Positions 1 through 11,256 of a stretch of 64,000 nucleotides of DNA are shown piece by piece. Below the pieces are notes generated by a model, which did no database searches, was not told the DNA's origin, and saw nothing but the letters and a program-made list of their open reading frames with translations. This DNA comes from Rhodeus uyekii (lineage: Eukaryota; Chordata; Actinopteri; Cypriniformes; Acheilognathidae), in NCBI GenBank assembly GCA_037043235.1, contig JAWRVZ010000087.1, forward strand, positions 1,783,501-1,847,500. Reading direction: 5' to 3'. Position numbers and translations under genes: made by a program. Within the stretch, counting starts at the first letter, position 1. Each line of letters begins with the position of its first letter.

Positions 1-540
1 GGCCGTCCAGCCGGCACTCCAGCCGGCCCCGCCAGAGCCACCGCCGGCACTCCAGCCGGCCCTGCCAGAGCCACCGCCGGCCGTCCAGCCGGCCCCGCCA
101 GAGCCACCGCCGGCCATCCAGCCGGCACTCCAGCCGGCCCCGCCAGAGCCACCGCCGTCCAGCCGGCACTCCAGCCGGCCCCGCCAGAGCCACCGCCGGC
201 ACTCCAGCCGGCCCCGCCAGAGCCACCGCCGGCCGTCCAGCCGGCCCCGCCAGAGCCACCGCCGGCCGTCCAGCCGGCACTCCAGCCGGCCCCGCCAGAG
301 CCACCGCCGGCCGTCCAGTCGGCACTCCAGCCGGCCCCGCCAGAGCCACCGCCGGCACTCCAGCCGGCCCCGCCAGAGCCACCGCCGGCCGTCCAGCCGG
401 CCCCGCCAGAGCCACCGCCGGCCATCCAGCCGGCACTCCAGCCGGCCCCGCCAGAGCCACCGCCGGCCGTCCAGTCGGCACTCCAGCCGGCCCCGCCTGA
501 GCCACCCTGGACTGTGGCGCCACCCTGGAGACCCCCTTGA
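1..540 (+). mobile_element. 3' end of a Ty3/Gypsy-type polyprotein ORF with proline-rich tandem repeat (frameshifted)
   Basis: GC-rich tandem repeat that reads as protein. Modules of 11 aa (33 bp, pattern ALQPAPPEPPP) alternate with 15-aa modules (45 bp, pattern AVQPALQPAPPEPPP). The final frame ends with TWTVAPPWRPP-like residues and a TGA at 538-540. Codons start at position 2 at the left edge. Near 154 a 4-bp loss (the expected GCCG is missing) moves the repeat into the frame that reaches the TGA, so the ORF is broken here or the assembly slipped. The stop lies about 130 bp before a G-run and an LTR, the place where a Gypsy pol/env-region ORF ends. The retroelement call is inferred from this context, because no RT or integrase motif is in view. 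The 5' part lies outside the window. Confidence 0.6.
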
Positions 541-668
541 CTCATTATCACCAGTCTCCAGGGTACCCTCCTTCCCGCCCTTGGTTGAGTGTCATGTGTC
601 TTGTCCTCCTCCTGTTCCCCCTCCCTCCCCTCCGCAAGATATTCCTCATTCGGCGTGAGGTCACGCTT

Positions 669-684
669 TGCGGGGGGGGGCGTA
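669..684 (+). other. Polypurine-type tract before the 3' LTR
   Basis: A run of nine G residues sits a few bases upstream of the TGTCACAG LTR start. This is the usual position of the plus-strand primer of an LTR retrotransposon. It is called from position and composition only. Confidence 0.45.
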
Positions 685-685
685 C

Positions 686-1023
686 TGTCACAGTCCTGTC
701 GCGTCTTTCACATCCGGGTTCCTCAGTGTTTTCCAGATCCTTCCCTCTCCTGTTTAGTTAGTAATTACCCAATTAATCATCCCAGCTGTGTCCCATTTCC
801 TTGTGTATTTATACCTCTCGTATCCCCCTTGTCATTGTCGGTTATTGGATGTCGATGGTAGTTGTGAGAGTGTGTGGATGCTCCCTCCCGTGTTTCCCAG
901 AGTTTATGGTTTTGCACCATCGTGTGCCTTTTCTGTTTCTCGTTTTATAAATAAAGTGTTTTTGTTTGGAGCTCCGTGTCCGCGCTTGCCTCCGCATCAC
1001 ACACTGCGTCCAGCGCTGTGACA
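686..1023 (+). mobile_element. LTR (3' copy) of a Gypsy-type retrotransposon
   Basis: 338-bp LTR with perfect 8-bp inverted ends, TGTCACAG at 686-693 and CTGTGACA at 1016-1023. It holds a TATTTATA promoter-like element near 806 and an AATAAA signal near 949-954, followed by GT-rich sequence, as expected for a U3-R-U5 unit. It follows directly on the proline-rich ORF end and the G-run. The matching 5' LTR would lie left of the window, so the target-site duplication cannot be checked. Confidence 0.75.
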
Positions 1024-4000
1024 TGTGGAAGCAAAATCACTAAACATATAATTTAAACTTTACAGGCATGTTATCTCTGCAAGCACAAACTAAAGATTAG
1101 TTTAAGTTTTTCTTTGTATCATAAAATTAGCGTCAAATGAACAATATAGTTCTTCACAGTGATTAAAAGATTTTTAAACAAAGAGACTGAAAAATTATTA
1201 CAAAACCACCAAACAGGTGGTGATTTTCACTAAGAATGTAAATCGGTTTTAAACAAAAAATAAATGTCTTATGGCATACTTTTTCTTACCTAACATTTCC
1301 ATGGTGATTTGTGGATTCTGGTGAGAATGTCTTGGGTTAACAAACTCTGGGTTTGATGAACTTACTCCAAGATGCATTTATGGAACCAAAATCAAATAAG
1401 TAAGGTTTGATTTAATCAACCAAGAGTTCAGGGTATGTTTGAGGGTAAGATAACCTTGCTTTCTGGAATCCCTAAAACGTTAAAATATATTTAAATGATA
1501 TGTTAAAACTAACTACATATGGTATGGAAAAAACATTTAAATACAGAATGCATTGCCATTTTGCATATTACATTTAAATTTGAATATTGCACCCCAGATG
1601 CCTTCATTGCCTTGAAATTTTAATGAACAATGATCGGTAATGTGAACTTTGTCATGTAGCGTGGCTACACTCTTAAAAATAAAGGTTCTTTGTTACCCTA
1701 ACCCATTCAATGAAATTACATTTACATAATTTTGTCCAAGTGACTTTACTAGACATTAAATCAATTGTAGTTTTTACACATCCTGAAAAGTTGTCCCTGA
1801 TCGAATATAGTAATGTTTTATCTTACAAAATTACCAAACCAGTGCATAATTAAAAACACAAATGATTATAAACTGCCCACAATATTAATTTCTAAACACA
1901 AGTTCATGCTTTAAACAAAAGACAAATGCAAGTGTGAGCTCACCTCTTCCAGTCATATCTGTTGGAGAGTTTCGTATCCATGACTTGGTGTGTGTGTGTG
2001 TGTGCGCGCATCGGGGTTCAGAGCAATCAATGGCCCATTTAGCTGAAATCCTGAGAGTTAAAGCTACCTTAGAATTATAGGTTGTCCCGCCCCCTCCCAC
2101 CTCCCACAGGTGTGTACTGAGGTAGGGTTTTGGTTCTTTTCAAACAAACCACAATCTTTCAATACATAGTTAATGCAAAGCAGTTCTTTTTGAGCAGTAT
2201 TACTAGTAAAGTAAAAATGTGCTTCTGTTGACTGATGTGTATAAACCTCACATTTACCCTAGCTTGTAACAATAAATGTGAAATCCTTTAATCCCCTTTA
2301 GATAAATTAACAAAGGACACATTGCACTCATTGCACTCTTTATTGGACTTATGCGTCATAGTCCTCGATTTCATAAATCTCATTCCGGTCACATTGACAG
2401 ACGTCCTGTGGTATGGTAAGACTTCATGAGACATTAGCCTCAACGTCAAGAAAACATATAAAAAACATTTACCATAGAAGCCTATTGAACTAAATCTGGT
2501 AAAATACACATATATGAACTGACAATATACATCCAAATGTATTTAATACACTGTATTTCGTCAAAAACAACCTTTCAATAGAAGGCACTTGGTACTGGTA
2601 AAAATATGTTTCGATAAAATATCCTGTGCAAATACATTTCATTAAAATACTCACGCTGGCCGTGACAGGCCATAGTCTTAGCATTTATCCGCTGTGCATG
2701 GCGGATATCAAATCTGAGCTATACAACATCACATATGTGACTCCTGGTGCAAAACCGGGCTCCGGTTTTACATTTAAATGAGAAAGGTCAGCCATGCATA
2801 AAAGTTTAGCCATCGAACTTAATAATGGATAAAAAATAGTGGAGTCCAAGTGGACTCATGTCATCATATGGCACGGTTTTGACACGGTCAATGTCTCGTC
2901 TTTGAAAACGTACAAAACATAAACGCTGTTGCAGCATTAAATAGCTACTAATGAAAATACAAGCCGATGATTATTTATAGCAGTCCCACATTTTAGCTGA
3001 CAAAATTATTCATATGTAACTTGTCCTGTTTGTCCGAAATGGGTTCATTCTTGGAAGAGAGACATATAGGTATCACAACTTTTAAACAGATTTCTAGGAA
3101 CCATGTGGATCATAATAGATTTTTATCTTATTTGAATGAACAATAATGAATCTCTTTAAAAGATATCACATTTCACCCTACTCTTTCAGTGTACATTTTC
3201 TTAGCCCTCTTCTAACGCTCATTTAACGTTTTTTCATTTTACTTTTAAAAGTAAGAACGAGTGAGGAATATTTATTTTTCATACTGTACATTCAAATGTT
3301 GTGATGCCTCAATTCACTTACGTATCTGGTCTGCTCTCTGTTCTATTAGTTAGCTTTATATTCTAATTCTAAAGATGTGTTTGTCGTATCCTATGCTTTT
3401 CATACCATATCCTGCTCACTTTGTTTGGCCATTGTGAGCCAAAGGAGGCGTCAACAGACTCCAGGACAATAATCTGGACAAATCAAGGTGCATTATGAAT
3501 TATGAAGCTCTGCCCACTAAGCATTTCTCGTCAGACATCACATACATACATTCTGACGTCTTTGATGACATAATGATTTATAATGTACACAGATGGTGGG
3601 TGAATATTAGTCGCTTAGTCAGGAGGTACTGAAAAATCAATATTAGAATTTTGCCACACAATAGTGTGTATTTAATCCCTCTGTACGTAAACTCTCCCAC
3701 ATTATTCTCCTAAAAGGCAGCACCTTAATGACTAACACCCAAATATTGCATGTGCGATTGACTTAATCGGTTTACACTAAGAACTGTACTATAATGATCA
3801 CTTTAACGATAAATATATCGGTGTCCACGCCAACACAAGATAGCATCATTTATTCTAACCGCGCACTGCAGTTTTGTCGTCTGTCGCTTTAAATCCTCCA
3901 GCTTGTTAAAACAGTGTGGATTCTGATTGGCTGTCAATGATTTATCTCTTATCAGCTGGAAAGTGATTCCAGTGATATCGTTCATATATGTAGCTATCAT

Positions 4001-4332
4001 TATAGTCGTGGTGTGAATTACAATTGGAAGAATTATTAAAACCTTTTACAATTATCGTTATTGTCCTTGGCGTAAACCGCCCTTAAGTCACTTTAAATTT
4101 TTGGTGTATCTGACAAAAGCCAGTTTCGTGAAAAACAGAAAACAAGCAAACCGGATTCACATCACATTCGTGAACAATTCAAAATCGGAACTCTCAACAG
4201 TTGATATGTTTCTAAGTAGTTATTTAGCCTCATTCGGGACGAGATGCAATGGATCTGCTTTCATTCAGTTTGATCAGGTGTGAAATCCAAATCAGATTTG
4301 TGTGCAGTGTGAACAAGGTGATATGACTCCCT
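1024..4332. other. AT-rich intergenic spacer downstream of glis2
   Basis: No coding exon is recognisable on either strand. The open frames are short and lack family motifs. A (TG)n stretch lies at about 1989-2006. A phrase around 1669-1690 (ACTCTTAAAAATAAAGGTTC type) resembles the end of a common fish DNA repeat. The right end must contain the glis2 3' UTR. An AATAAA on the minus strand at 3849-3854 is a candidate poly(A) signal, giving a 3' UTR of about 480 nt. Confidence 0.5.
3849..3854 (-). terminator. Candidate glis2 poly(A) signal
   Basis: TTTATT on the plus strand reads AATAAA on the glis2 strand, about 480 nt past the stop codon. No transcript data support it, and other AATAAA matches exist farther left. 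Confidence 0.3.
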
Positions 4333-4967
4333 TTACGTGGTTACCACTTGTTTCAAGAACAGCATTCCCGGAGGGATCACGACCCACGAGTGAGGGCCCC
4401 GTCCTGTTCCCATCCTGCCTTCATCTTCATCATCAGCATCCTCGTCTTCCTCAACCCCTCTTTCAGACTGAGCTCCGCTGATACCGAATGGCGGCAACAA
4501 CAAGGGGTGCAAGATAGGCACCTTCCCAAGCCCAAGAGCACCAGAGCTGGGGTACAGCACCGGTCCTGCTCCTAAAAGTGGGCCGAGCCTGGACAGATCC
4601 AAGGGGTGACCGCCAAGGGGCCCGGTAAAGGCGTGAGCCCCAAATAAGGTTGTTGCCGCGCCTGGTAAGATGAAATGAGCAGCCCCTGGGTAAGATCGAT
4701 CCATCCGTCGGCCATCCCCCGTTGACGCACCATTGGATTCCAGCCTGTTGATTCTGGGAGAGGTGGCGCGATCCTGCACGACAGCGTGGCCGTGTGCCTT
4801 GATGTGTTTGCGGAGGGAACTGGGGTCGGTGTAGCGCTTCAGACAGCCCACCATTTTACAGCAGTAGGGTTTGTCCACATAGTGCGTGCGTGTGTGCTTG
4901 AAGCGGTCACTGGAGTTCGAGTAGCGCTTGTTGCAGCCTTCGTAAGGACAGATGTAGGGCTTCTCTC
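4333..4967 (-). CDS. glis2: glis2 last coding exon (ZF4, ZF5, C-terminal tail, stop)
   Basis: It starts after a CAG acceptor and completes a split Gly codon (residue 234), then reads EKPYICPYEGCNKRYSNSS. It encodes ZF4, ZF5 with the linker YVDKPY, and a proline/glycine-rich tail of about 150 aa. The tail contains an acidic run (EEDEDADDEDE) and ends WVVIPPGMLFLKQVVTT, then TAA at 4333-4335. The WVVIPPG end matches mammalian GLIS2 and separates this gene from GLIS1 and GLIS3. Confidence 0.93.
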
Positions 4968-6192
4968 CTGATAGGGCAGAGATGAGAGATAATCAAAGGC
5001 TGTACTGGAGGAATGCAGCTGCGGTCCGTCAGTGACAACCAGACGGCACATGCCTGTACAGACCTGTCTTAAGTGTTGATGTTTGTGAATGTTAGAGGTT
5101 TTTTTGGGATGTCAAAAGAACCGGGATTCTGGTATTAAGTCCAGACTTAAATAAATATGAACAATACAAATCTAATTCTATAATTAATTTAATCAGCCAG
5201 AATGCTGATTAAAATATGGGTGAACCTATAAAAAAAAGTTGTATGTGATAATAGTCTGATAGCGTAATAAATACAAATATTAAAAAGATAAAATTTAATT
5301 TTTTTTTAAATAAATTCTTCTAAATTTATAAATCTAAGATAAAACATAAAAAAATAAATATATATATATATATATATTTTTTTTTTATATATATATATAT
5401 ATATATACAATAATGACTGATTACTAATATGATTACTAATAAGAATAATTATTTCATAAAATACTATTATAACTTAATTAATAAAGTGCTTTTATTTAAC
5501 TTTTATTAAAATTTTATTGAGTATATTGATGCAGCTGGTGGATTCCTGAAAAATTTCAAGCACCATTTACGTTATTTGTATCTTTCTTTGTTCTAGTGTC
5601 TGGATTACAATGCTTGGCTTGTTATTTGAAGTGCTATTTACTTCAGAAATATTTGAAGGCTACATGCCATTGAATTATTTGTTAAATATTTACATTACAA
5701 TGTAACTTATAAAATAAAAGAGTGTCTCAAATCTTCAAATTAAACTGATACTGAAATCTCAGTATTGTGGAAACCCTATTGTGCACATCATATGTTATAT
5801 TTGAGCTAATGTTTTTTTGTTTTTATATGTGTGTGCATATTTGATGTTTCACACACAGAAGTTGGTTCTCACTGAAATGCGTGGATCTCACCTGTGTGTG
5901 AGCGTGTGTGTATTTTCAGGTTTTCCAGGCGGGAGAAGCTCTTGTGGCAGGTAGGGCAGTGATGTGGCTTCTCATTGGTATGAGTCCGGATATGAATCAA
6001 CATCTTGTACCTGTGTTAAACAAATGGATCCTGGATTAGTTCTCACCTACTGTACATACACTGTCCATGAGCAATATGCTTTATCCAATATCCTTATTAT
6101 GTAATATTTAATATGCTTTGCTTCTCAATAGCTCAGAGTGAAAGCTTTAGAAGCCATTTCGTAATCATGAATTATTTTGTCTTAAGAATGAA

Positions 6193-6251
<59 letters not shown>

Positions 6252-7322
6252 CATCTAACAAAAAAAGAATATAGTTATACCTTGAGATACGAGTGTCCCG
6301 ACATACAAGTATTTTGGGATATGAGCAAGCCTTCAAACTATTTTTTTGCTTTGAGATATGAGCAGCATACAGACGTTGACGCTAGATGTTTGAGCGCTCA
6401 GGTCAGCCCACACACCTCACTCATTCACTTCACGTGTTCGTTGACTTCTATACGCATCTCCTGCGAGTCTTCCTGTGGTGTATGTTATATACATTTATGG
6501 GGTAATTGCATATGATCTCCACTAGAGGGCCACGTTGGTTTTACAGGGTGACGAGTGATTCACGAGTATTAAGATGGGAGCAGCACGAGTTATGTGTGTT
6601 CATTAATAATAAATATGAGGTTCTGAGGCATACATTTTTGAGCGTGTAGTCAATCCAATACACTACATGGGAAGAAACATAATCTACATAATCTACATAT
6701 CTACATAATTTATGTAATCTGTGTAATCCGTCCCTCCTCCTCCTCCGCACATATCGCCATTAGCCGCTACTGTATTGTCGGTCTCGAAGGTAAAAAGTAC
6801 ATTTTATTTTATATCACAGGAATCCTAATTTACTATAATTTTGTGTAAAAACAAGTTTTTCCCAGTGTTATTAGCACTAATAAGGGAGTTTTTTAGAGGG
6901 CCGGAATGGATAAAAACACAATTAAAAAAAAATTCCCTTCCTTCAGCATGTCAAGGAGTTTAATCTTTCCGACTATAGTAAGTAATAGGATGCAGATAGG
7001 ATGCAGGATGCAGAGCTATGTCTCGTACGTAAGTGTGGAAGCGAACTGGACAACATGGGATGATGGAACACTGAATGCTATATATATTTTTTTTAAATTA
7101 CTTTACAAGATTAATTTATGACCAAACATTAAAATTTTTAAGTAAAAAAATAATTAAAATTAGAAAAAAATATAAGACGTATCTGCCCTCAGAAACCCTG
7201 TGATATAAAGAGGAGTCTGTGATATAGATTTACATATAACATATTTATAAATCCGCGATGTACCGAGTGCGCAACAGGTGAACCACGATATGGCGAGGGG
7301 TTACTAGAGTGTGTGTGTATGT

Positions 7323-7360
<38 letters not shown>

Positions 7361-7365
7361 ATATT

Positions 7366-7397
<32 letters not shown>

Positions 7398-10300
7398 AAG
7401 AAATGCATAAATACAGTATTTTTGTCCTATTTTCCAGTAAAAATGTTTAATTATTCATGCTTAATATGATAAACATACACAGAAACAAAATTGTACAACA
7501 CAATAGATGTTCTTTTTAAAGTGTCTATCCTTGAAATTCCTTTTTTCTTTCCACACTTTAATTTTCTTGTTTTAACCATAAACCTTACCAAATTTTAGAA
7601 ATAGAACTTAAACACACACGTATATTGCCTGACCTGGCATTAAAGCCTCTTCCCTTGCGCGCGCAGCCCTCCCAGTGACAGCAGTATCCTGAACTCTTCT
7701 CTGGTTTCACATGAGAGTCATTCACATGGTCCACTAGATCCTGCAGGCTCTCAAACAGCAGATGGCACTACAGAGTAAAGAAAGAGAAAAAGACAAAGAG
7801 CATATGAACAGAATGTGTGAATAGTGCCTTTAATATTTAAAAGGGCTGTGTCATTTTTTGACTGTATTAAAGCACAAAAATACCATAATATGTTTGCAGA
7901 GATTTAGGAAACAAGTTAAGTTCACATATGCTTGTTTCTCAGAAAAACAATGATAGTTAGTTATTCTACTTTAAAATGTGATTCTGTGTAGGAATATCTG
8001 TTTTTGTTTAATTAGTATTTAGTCACACCGGGTTGCCAGTTGATGTAATACAAAGCCATCAAACACATCCTTCTAAAAATCCAATTTTATCTGAAAATCG
8101 AATTAATCCATCTATTTTGTCCAGAGGCATATTAAAATGCAGATCTATCACCTCAATCAATTTACAGCATTAGGTTTACACGGGCGGGAGGAACAACCCT
8201 CTCCAATATTTTGAATTTGGACTGCAATTTCCATTTCAATATTACATAATGCAACTTTAATTATTATGCACTTAATATGTTATAAGATTCAATTTCATAT
8301 AATATTCAATTTCTCACAAAGTCAACACTGTTTATGCATATAATTAAAAAAATAAGAAATATATATTAAAACAATATTTATATAATTATAATTATAACCA
8401 ACACTAACTTCTGTTTTGGATGACAATATGAATTTGACAGTATTGTTGATTATTATCAACAATGCTAGGATTTTCTGGGTGGTTGTTGAAGTCCCTTTGA
8501 GGGATGTCTTTTCTCTCTGTGGCCATCTTCGCTTAACTTAATAGTTATTGTCTTTGGTGAGAATCGTAAGTTTTTTTTGCATTTTATCACCTATGTCAGA
8601 TCAGATCACCTAAGTCAGATCATTTAAAAAAATAATGTGACGTATGACTCGCATCCATTATTCCTGTTTTATAATACGTTTGCATTGTCCTTGCTGATAT
8701 GTTTCACTTGGAAACATATCATGGCATTTCATTTAGGCTTCAACCTCATGATCATGGATCAAAACAATACTAGCAACTCTCTGTCACTCACCTTCAACCA
8801 ACGGCAAGCCAACTGCTCATCACTTGAGGGCTCAGGAGAGTGCCGGCCAATCAGCATCGAGGAGGGCAGGCGCAGGGGACCCTCTGCACCAATCGGAAGA
8901 AAGAACTGGAAACCTGGAGGAGGAGAGGCGCTGTCCTCGTGATACGTGGTACTTTCGGATTCCTGTGAGTAAAAGAGTGTATATGTGTCAGTAATTCATT
9001 TCTGAATCATGTCCGACTCATGGGTTAGGGTTAGCACCTCATGCCCGAACAAGTCCGAACATGTTCCCAAAGAAAAAGTTCAGATCAGGACACTTTGTGA
9101 GACAGGACTGAAATAGATTGTGTATAAGGCAGAAACTAAATGAAATGTTGCCTATACCACCGACTTTGATTTGATTCGAACAGTCATGTGTTGTTCATCT
9201 AGTAACTTTGTTCCAAAGCAACAAAGCTGTGGGAGAGTTACTCACTGAGGCCAGCAGAGGCGCTGTGGGGCTCCAGCTGGCCCTGCTGTCTATGGGAGAG
9301 GGCGGTGAGGGAGAGGAGGATGGAGACAGACTCAGATCCACAGCTGTGGACGATGAAGAGTCTGACATGTCCTTATCAGCTGCTTCTGGAGAAAAGAAGA
9401 AAGGAGGTTAGTTTGTTGCAGACTCTTTCTGCAGTTAAATTTTTAAACCAGTAAGTGGCCAAGACTATCTAATCAGCTGCGTCCAAAAACGTAGCCAGCT
9501 GATTTGTTGCCTCACAGTAAATGACTTTGCAGGGAGCGTTTGCGCATGAACGTCCCTCGGGAAACTGATTTTCGCACAGACTTCTGAGGCAGCGTGACGG
9601 TTTAATGATCTACAGCAAAATAGAGCAAACTTTAATGAGAACTAATCAAATATTTAATTACTGTAACTTCCAGACACCATCTTTTAACTCAACTGTCACA
9701 GAATGGAAAGCACAGGGTTATGGGTTTTCAAAGGCGGTGAAGGATACGTATTCAGTCTTCGAAAATGTATCAGAGGAAGGGATCTCAGGAGACAGGAAGT
9801 GAAACAAACACTGGATTCGGACGTGTCTTGATGCCTTCCTATTTTGCTATGCATCCTCCAATAGCAGCATTTTTAAGATGTCTGGCGCAGCCATCCAGTC
9901 ACTGAATCATTCATCAGCAATTAGTACAAATCCGCTGATTTGTTCAGGAACTACCGGTAAACAAGGTTATTTTCTTGATAGATCGATTACAAATCCTGGC
10001 AATGCGCATGCATCGATCTTCCTCGATTCCCTGCACGGCACTATAAGCATTATAAAAATTCAAATCAGCAATGCTTTTATTAACTAACTCAAACAGTTGG
10101 GTCTTGAGCCAGATCCAACAGGGTTTAATGTGAAATTCAATCTGTTCATCAGTTAAAGTGACTGCTCAATTCATATGGATCAGTTTTACACCGTCTTTAT
10201 GAACAATAAAAGTGGTAGTTGCGTAGCTGTCAATGAAGGGATAGAAATCGCTCATTTGTGCTCTGAAGATGAACGAAAGTCTTACGGGTTTGGAACAACA

Positions 10301-11246
10301 TGAAGGTAAGTGATGGGGATGAGCGAGTACAGCATTATCTATTAGTTGAGCCGGATACTCGGCTGAAACGAGTATCCAGTACGGGTATCCCCACGTTTAC
10401 CAGAACTCTACTGGTTAATAAGTACTACAAACAAACCAAAACAAAAAACAAAGCTGAAGAAACCCTAAACGTTAACGGAAAAGACCCGCGAACCTGAGTG
10501 ACTGAGGGAGAGACAGAGAGAAAGAGAGCTGTTCTCTTCTTAGTGTTCTGTGAGTGAGCAGAGCTTGACACATCAAATCTGTATGTGTAGGGGAGGGGCT
10601 AGCCTATCACAGAACGCAGACACAGTCAGCTACCCAATGAGGATTTTTATTCAATCCGAGCACAGATATTGACTCGTATTACTCGTATAATACTCGTACT
10701 CTGCAAAAATGCTTTATCCATACCGGATACTCGTTTCAGCCGAGTATCCGGCTCAACTCTAGTAAGTGATTAATGACAGACTTTTCATTTTTGGGTGAAC
10801 TATCCCTTTAAGATGAACAAAAGCCTTTTCAAACCTTGGCTTTTGTACATTTCTACACACAGTATGGCAATTTTTAATAGTCTGTTACATTAATGTGACG
10901 TAGCATTATTACAAACTAACATGATCTAACAATAGCTTTTTTTCTTTGCCCCTTCACTAAATCATACTTTAATTTTCCAAAAACAGTTCTTTATTCGAAT
11001 TGAAAACTTATGAACTGCAAACTGAATCAATTAAATATTTACCTAAATATTCCCATATATATTTATATATTTATAGTCTAGTTACATAGTGGTTTGTGAG
11101 GTTGACTGACCAGGGCTTGTGGGCTTGTGCAGTGCCCGGGATATTCGGGCACGAGCAAAGTGCAGCGGGGCACAGATGGACGTTCTGAGCGTCCTGTCAG
11201 GACCGGAGGGAATCTTTAAGTCCAGGGGCTCGTCCAGCGACAGCAT
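4333..11246 (-). CDS. glis2: Zinc finger protein GLIS2 (six coding exons)
   Basis: Krueppel-like nuclear transcription factor of the GLI/ZIC/GLIS group; in mammals it represses transcription and is needed for kidney integrity (family knowledge). The CDS joins the minus-strand segments 11246-11111, 9385-9246, 8962-8792, 7767-7634, 6010-5892 and 4967-4333. All junctions are GT-AG and the total is 1335 nt, giving 444 aa. The N-terminus carries the family motif SLDEPLDLK, then a Ser/Pro-rich part. Five C2H2 fingers run from Cys145 to about His294: ZF1 C145/C150/H163/H168, ZF2 from C179, ZF3 from C212, ZF4 from C240, ZF5 C270/C275/H288/H292. The tail has an acidic stretch and the conserved WVVIPPG motif just before the stop. 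The start ATG has a good context (AAAGCCATG). Teleosts may have two paralogues; I cannot say which one this is. Confidence 0.93.
5340..5406. repeat. (TA)n microsatellite in glis2 intron
   Basis: Alternating TA with a central T-run. The surrounding 5.0-5.9 kb intron is otherwise AT-rich single-copy-looking DNA. Confidence 0.9.
5892..6010 (-). CDS. glis2: glis2 exon with ZF2 end and ZF3
   Basis: 119 nt, starting after ACACAG and ending before GTGAGA. It encodes YKMLIHIRTHTNEKP, then the ZF3 cysteines CPTC and the RLENLKIH helix. It begins in phase 2 and ends in phase 1, which matches both neighbours. Confidence 0.93.
6190..6250. repeat. (TG)n(TA)n compound microsatellite
   Basis: TG dinucleotides run directly into a long TA tract, inside the glis2 intron 6011-7633. 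Confidence 0.95.
6270..7307. mobile_element. Decayed pogo/Tigger-like DNA element fragments
   Basis: The left part contains ACCTTGAGATACGAG-type words. The right end reads CACGATATGGCGAGGGG then TTACTAG, the inverted form of a 'CAGTRATCCCTCGCC...' pogo-like terminus. A segment at about 6720-6790 with a CTCCTCCTCCGCACAT motif recurs inverted at about 63600-63675. The boundaries are uncertain and there may be two nested elements. Confidence 0.45.
7308..7397. repeat. (TG)n and (TA)n microsatellite
   Basis: A TG run followed by two TA runs, immediately 3' of the pogo-like terminus. Confidence 0.95.
7634..7767 (-). CDS. glis2: glis2 exon with ZF1 end and ZF2 start
   Basis: 134 nt, from a TAG acceptor to a GTCAGG donor. 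It encodes CHLLFESLQDLVDHVND and GYCCHWEGCARKGRGFNAR, the split first two fingers of the GLI/GLIS type. It begins in phase 0 and leaves AG of an Arg codon. Confidence 0.93.
7839..8260. mobile_element. Dispersed DNA repeat, copy 1
   Basis: It shares long blocks with 18589-19072: TACTGTATTAAAGCA, TTGTTTCTCAGAAAAACAATG / CGTTTCTCAGAAAAACAATG, CACCGGGTTGCCA, AACAACCCTCTCCAATATTTT and ATTTGGACTGCAAT. The end reads ATAATGCAACTTTAA, a decayed version of the copy-2 terminus. It has no ORF and is probably a non-autonomous DNA transposon. Confidence 0.6.
8792..8962 (-). CDS. glis2: glis2 exon, linker up to ZF1
   Basis: 171 nt (57 codons), phase 0 at both ends, CAG acceptor and GTGAGT donor. It encodes a Ser/Pro linker with GFQFFLPIG, comparable to SFQFFLPLG in mammals, and ends LACRWLK, the first Cys of ZF1. 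The plus-strand open frame over it is a shadow. Confidence 0.9.
9246..9385 (-). CDS. glis2: glis2 exon 2 of the coding region (Ser/Pro-rich)
   Basis: 140 nt, CAG acceptor and GTGAGT donor. It reads ADKDMSDSSSSTAVDLSLSP, and the VDLSLSP stretch is shared with mammalian GLIS2. No ordered domain is expected. Confidence 0.88.
10315..10761. mobile_element. Inverted-repeat DNA transposon with 9-bp target duplication
   Basis: The arms read AGTTGAGCCGGATACTCGGC (about 10346) and, inverted, GCCGAGTATCCGGCTCAACT (about 10739-10758). The sequence GTAAGTGAT occurs on both sides (10306-10314 and 10762-10770), as expected from a target duplication. The duplicated site lies in an older fish repeat whose halves flank it: TTTGGAACAACATG on the left and GGGTGAACTATCCC on the right. 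About 38 bp beyond the left arm are unpaired. The size of the duplication suggests hAT, but this is inference. Confidence 0.6.
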
Positions 11247-11256
11247 GGCTTTAATC
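11111..11256 (-). CDS. glis2: glis2 first coding exon
   Basis: The exon begins after TTTTCTCAG at 11256 and the ATG is at 11246-11244. It encodes MLSLDEPLDLKIPSG and ends with one base of a Glu codon before GTCAGT. Ten bases of 5' UTR precede the ATG in this exon, so at least one noncoding exon must lie further right. Confidence 0.9.

Noticed and set aside
1..540. CRISPR-like or other prokaryotic repeat array
   Set aside because: The repeats are contiguous coding modules without unique spacers, in a vertebrate genome.
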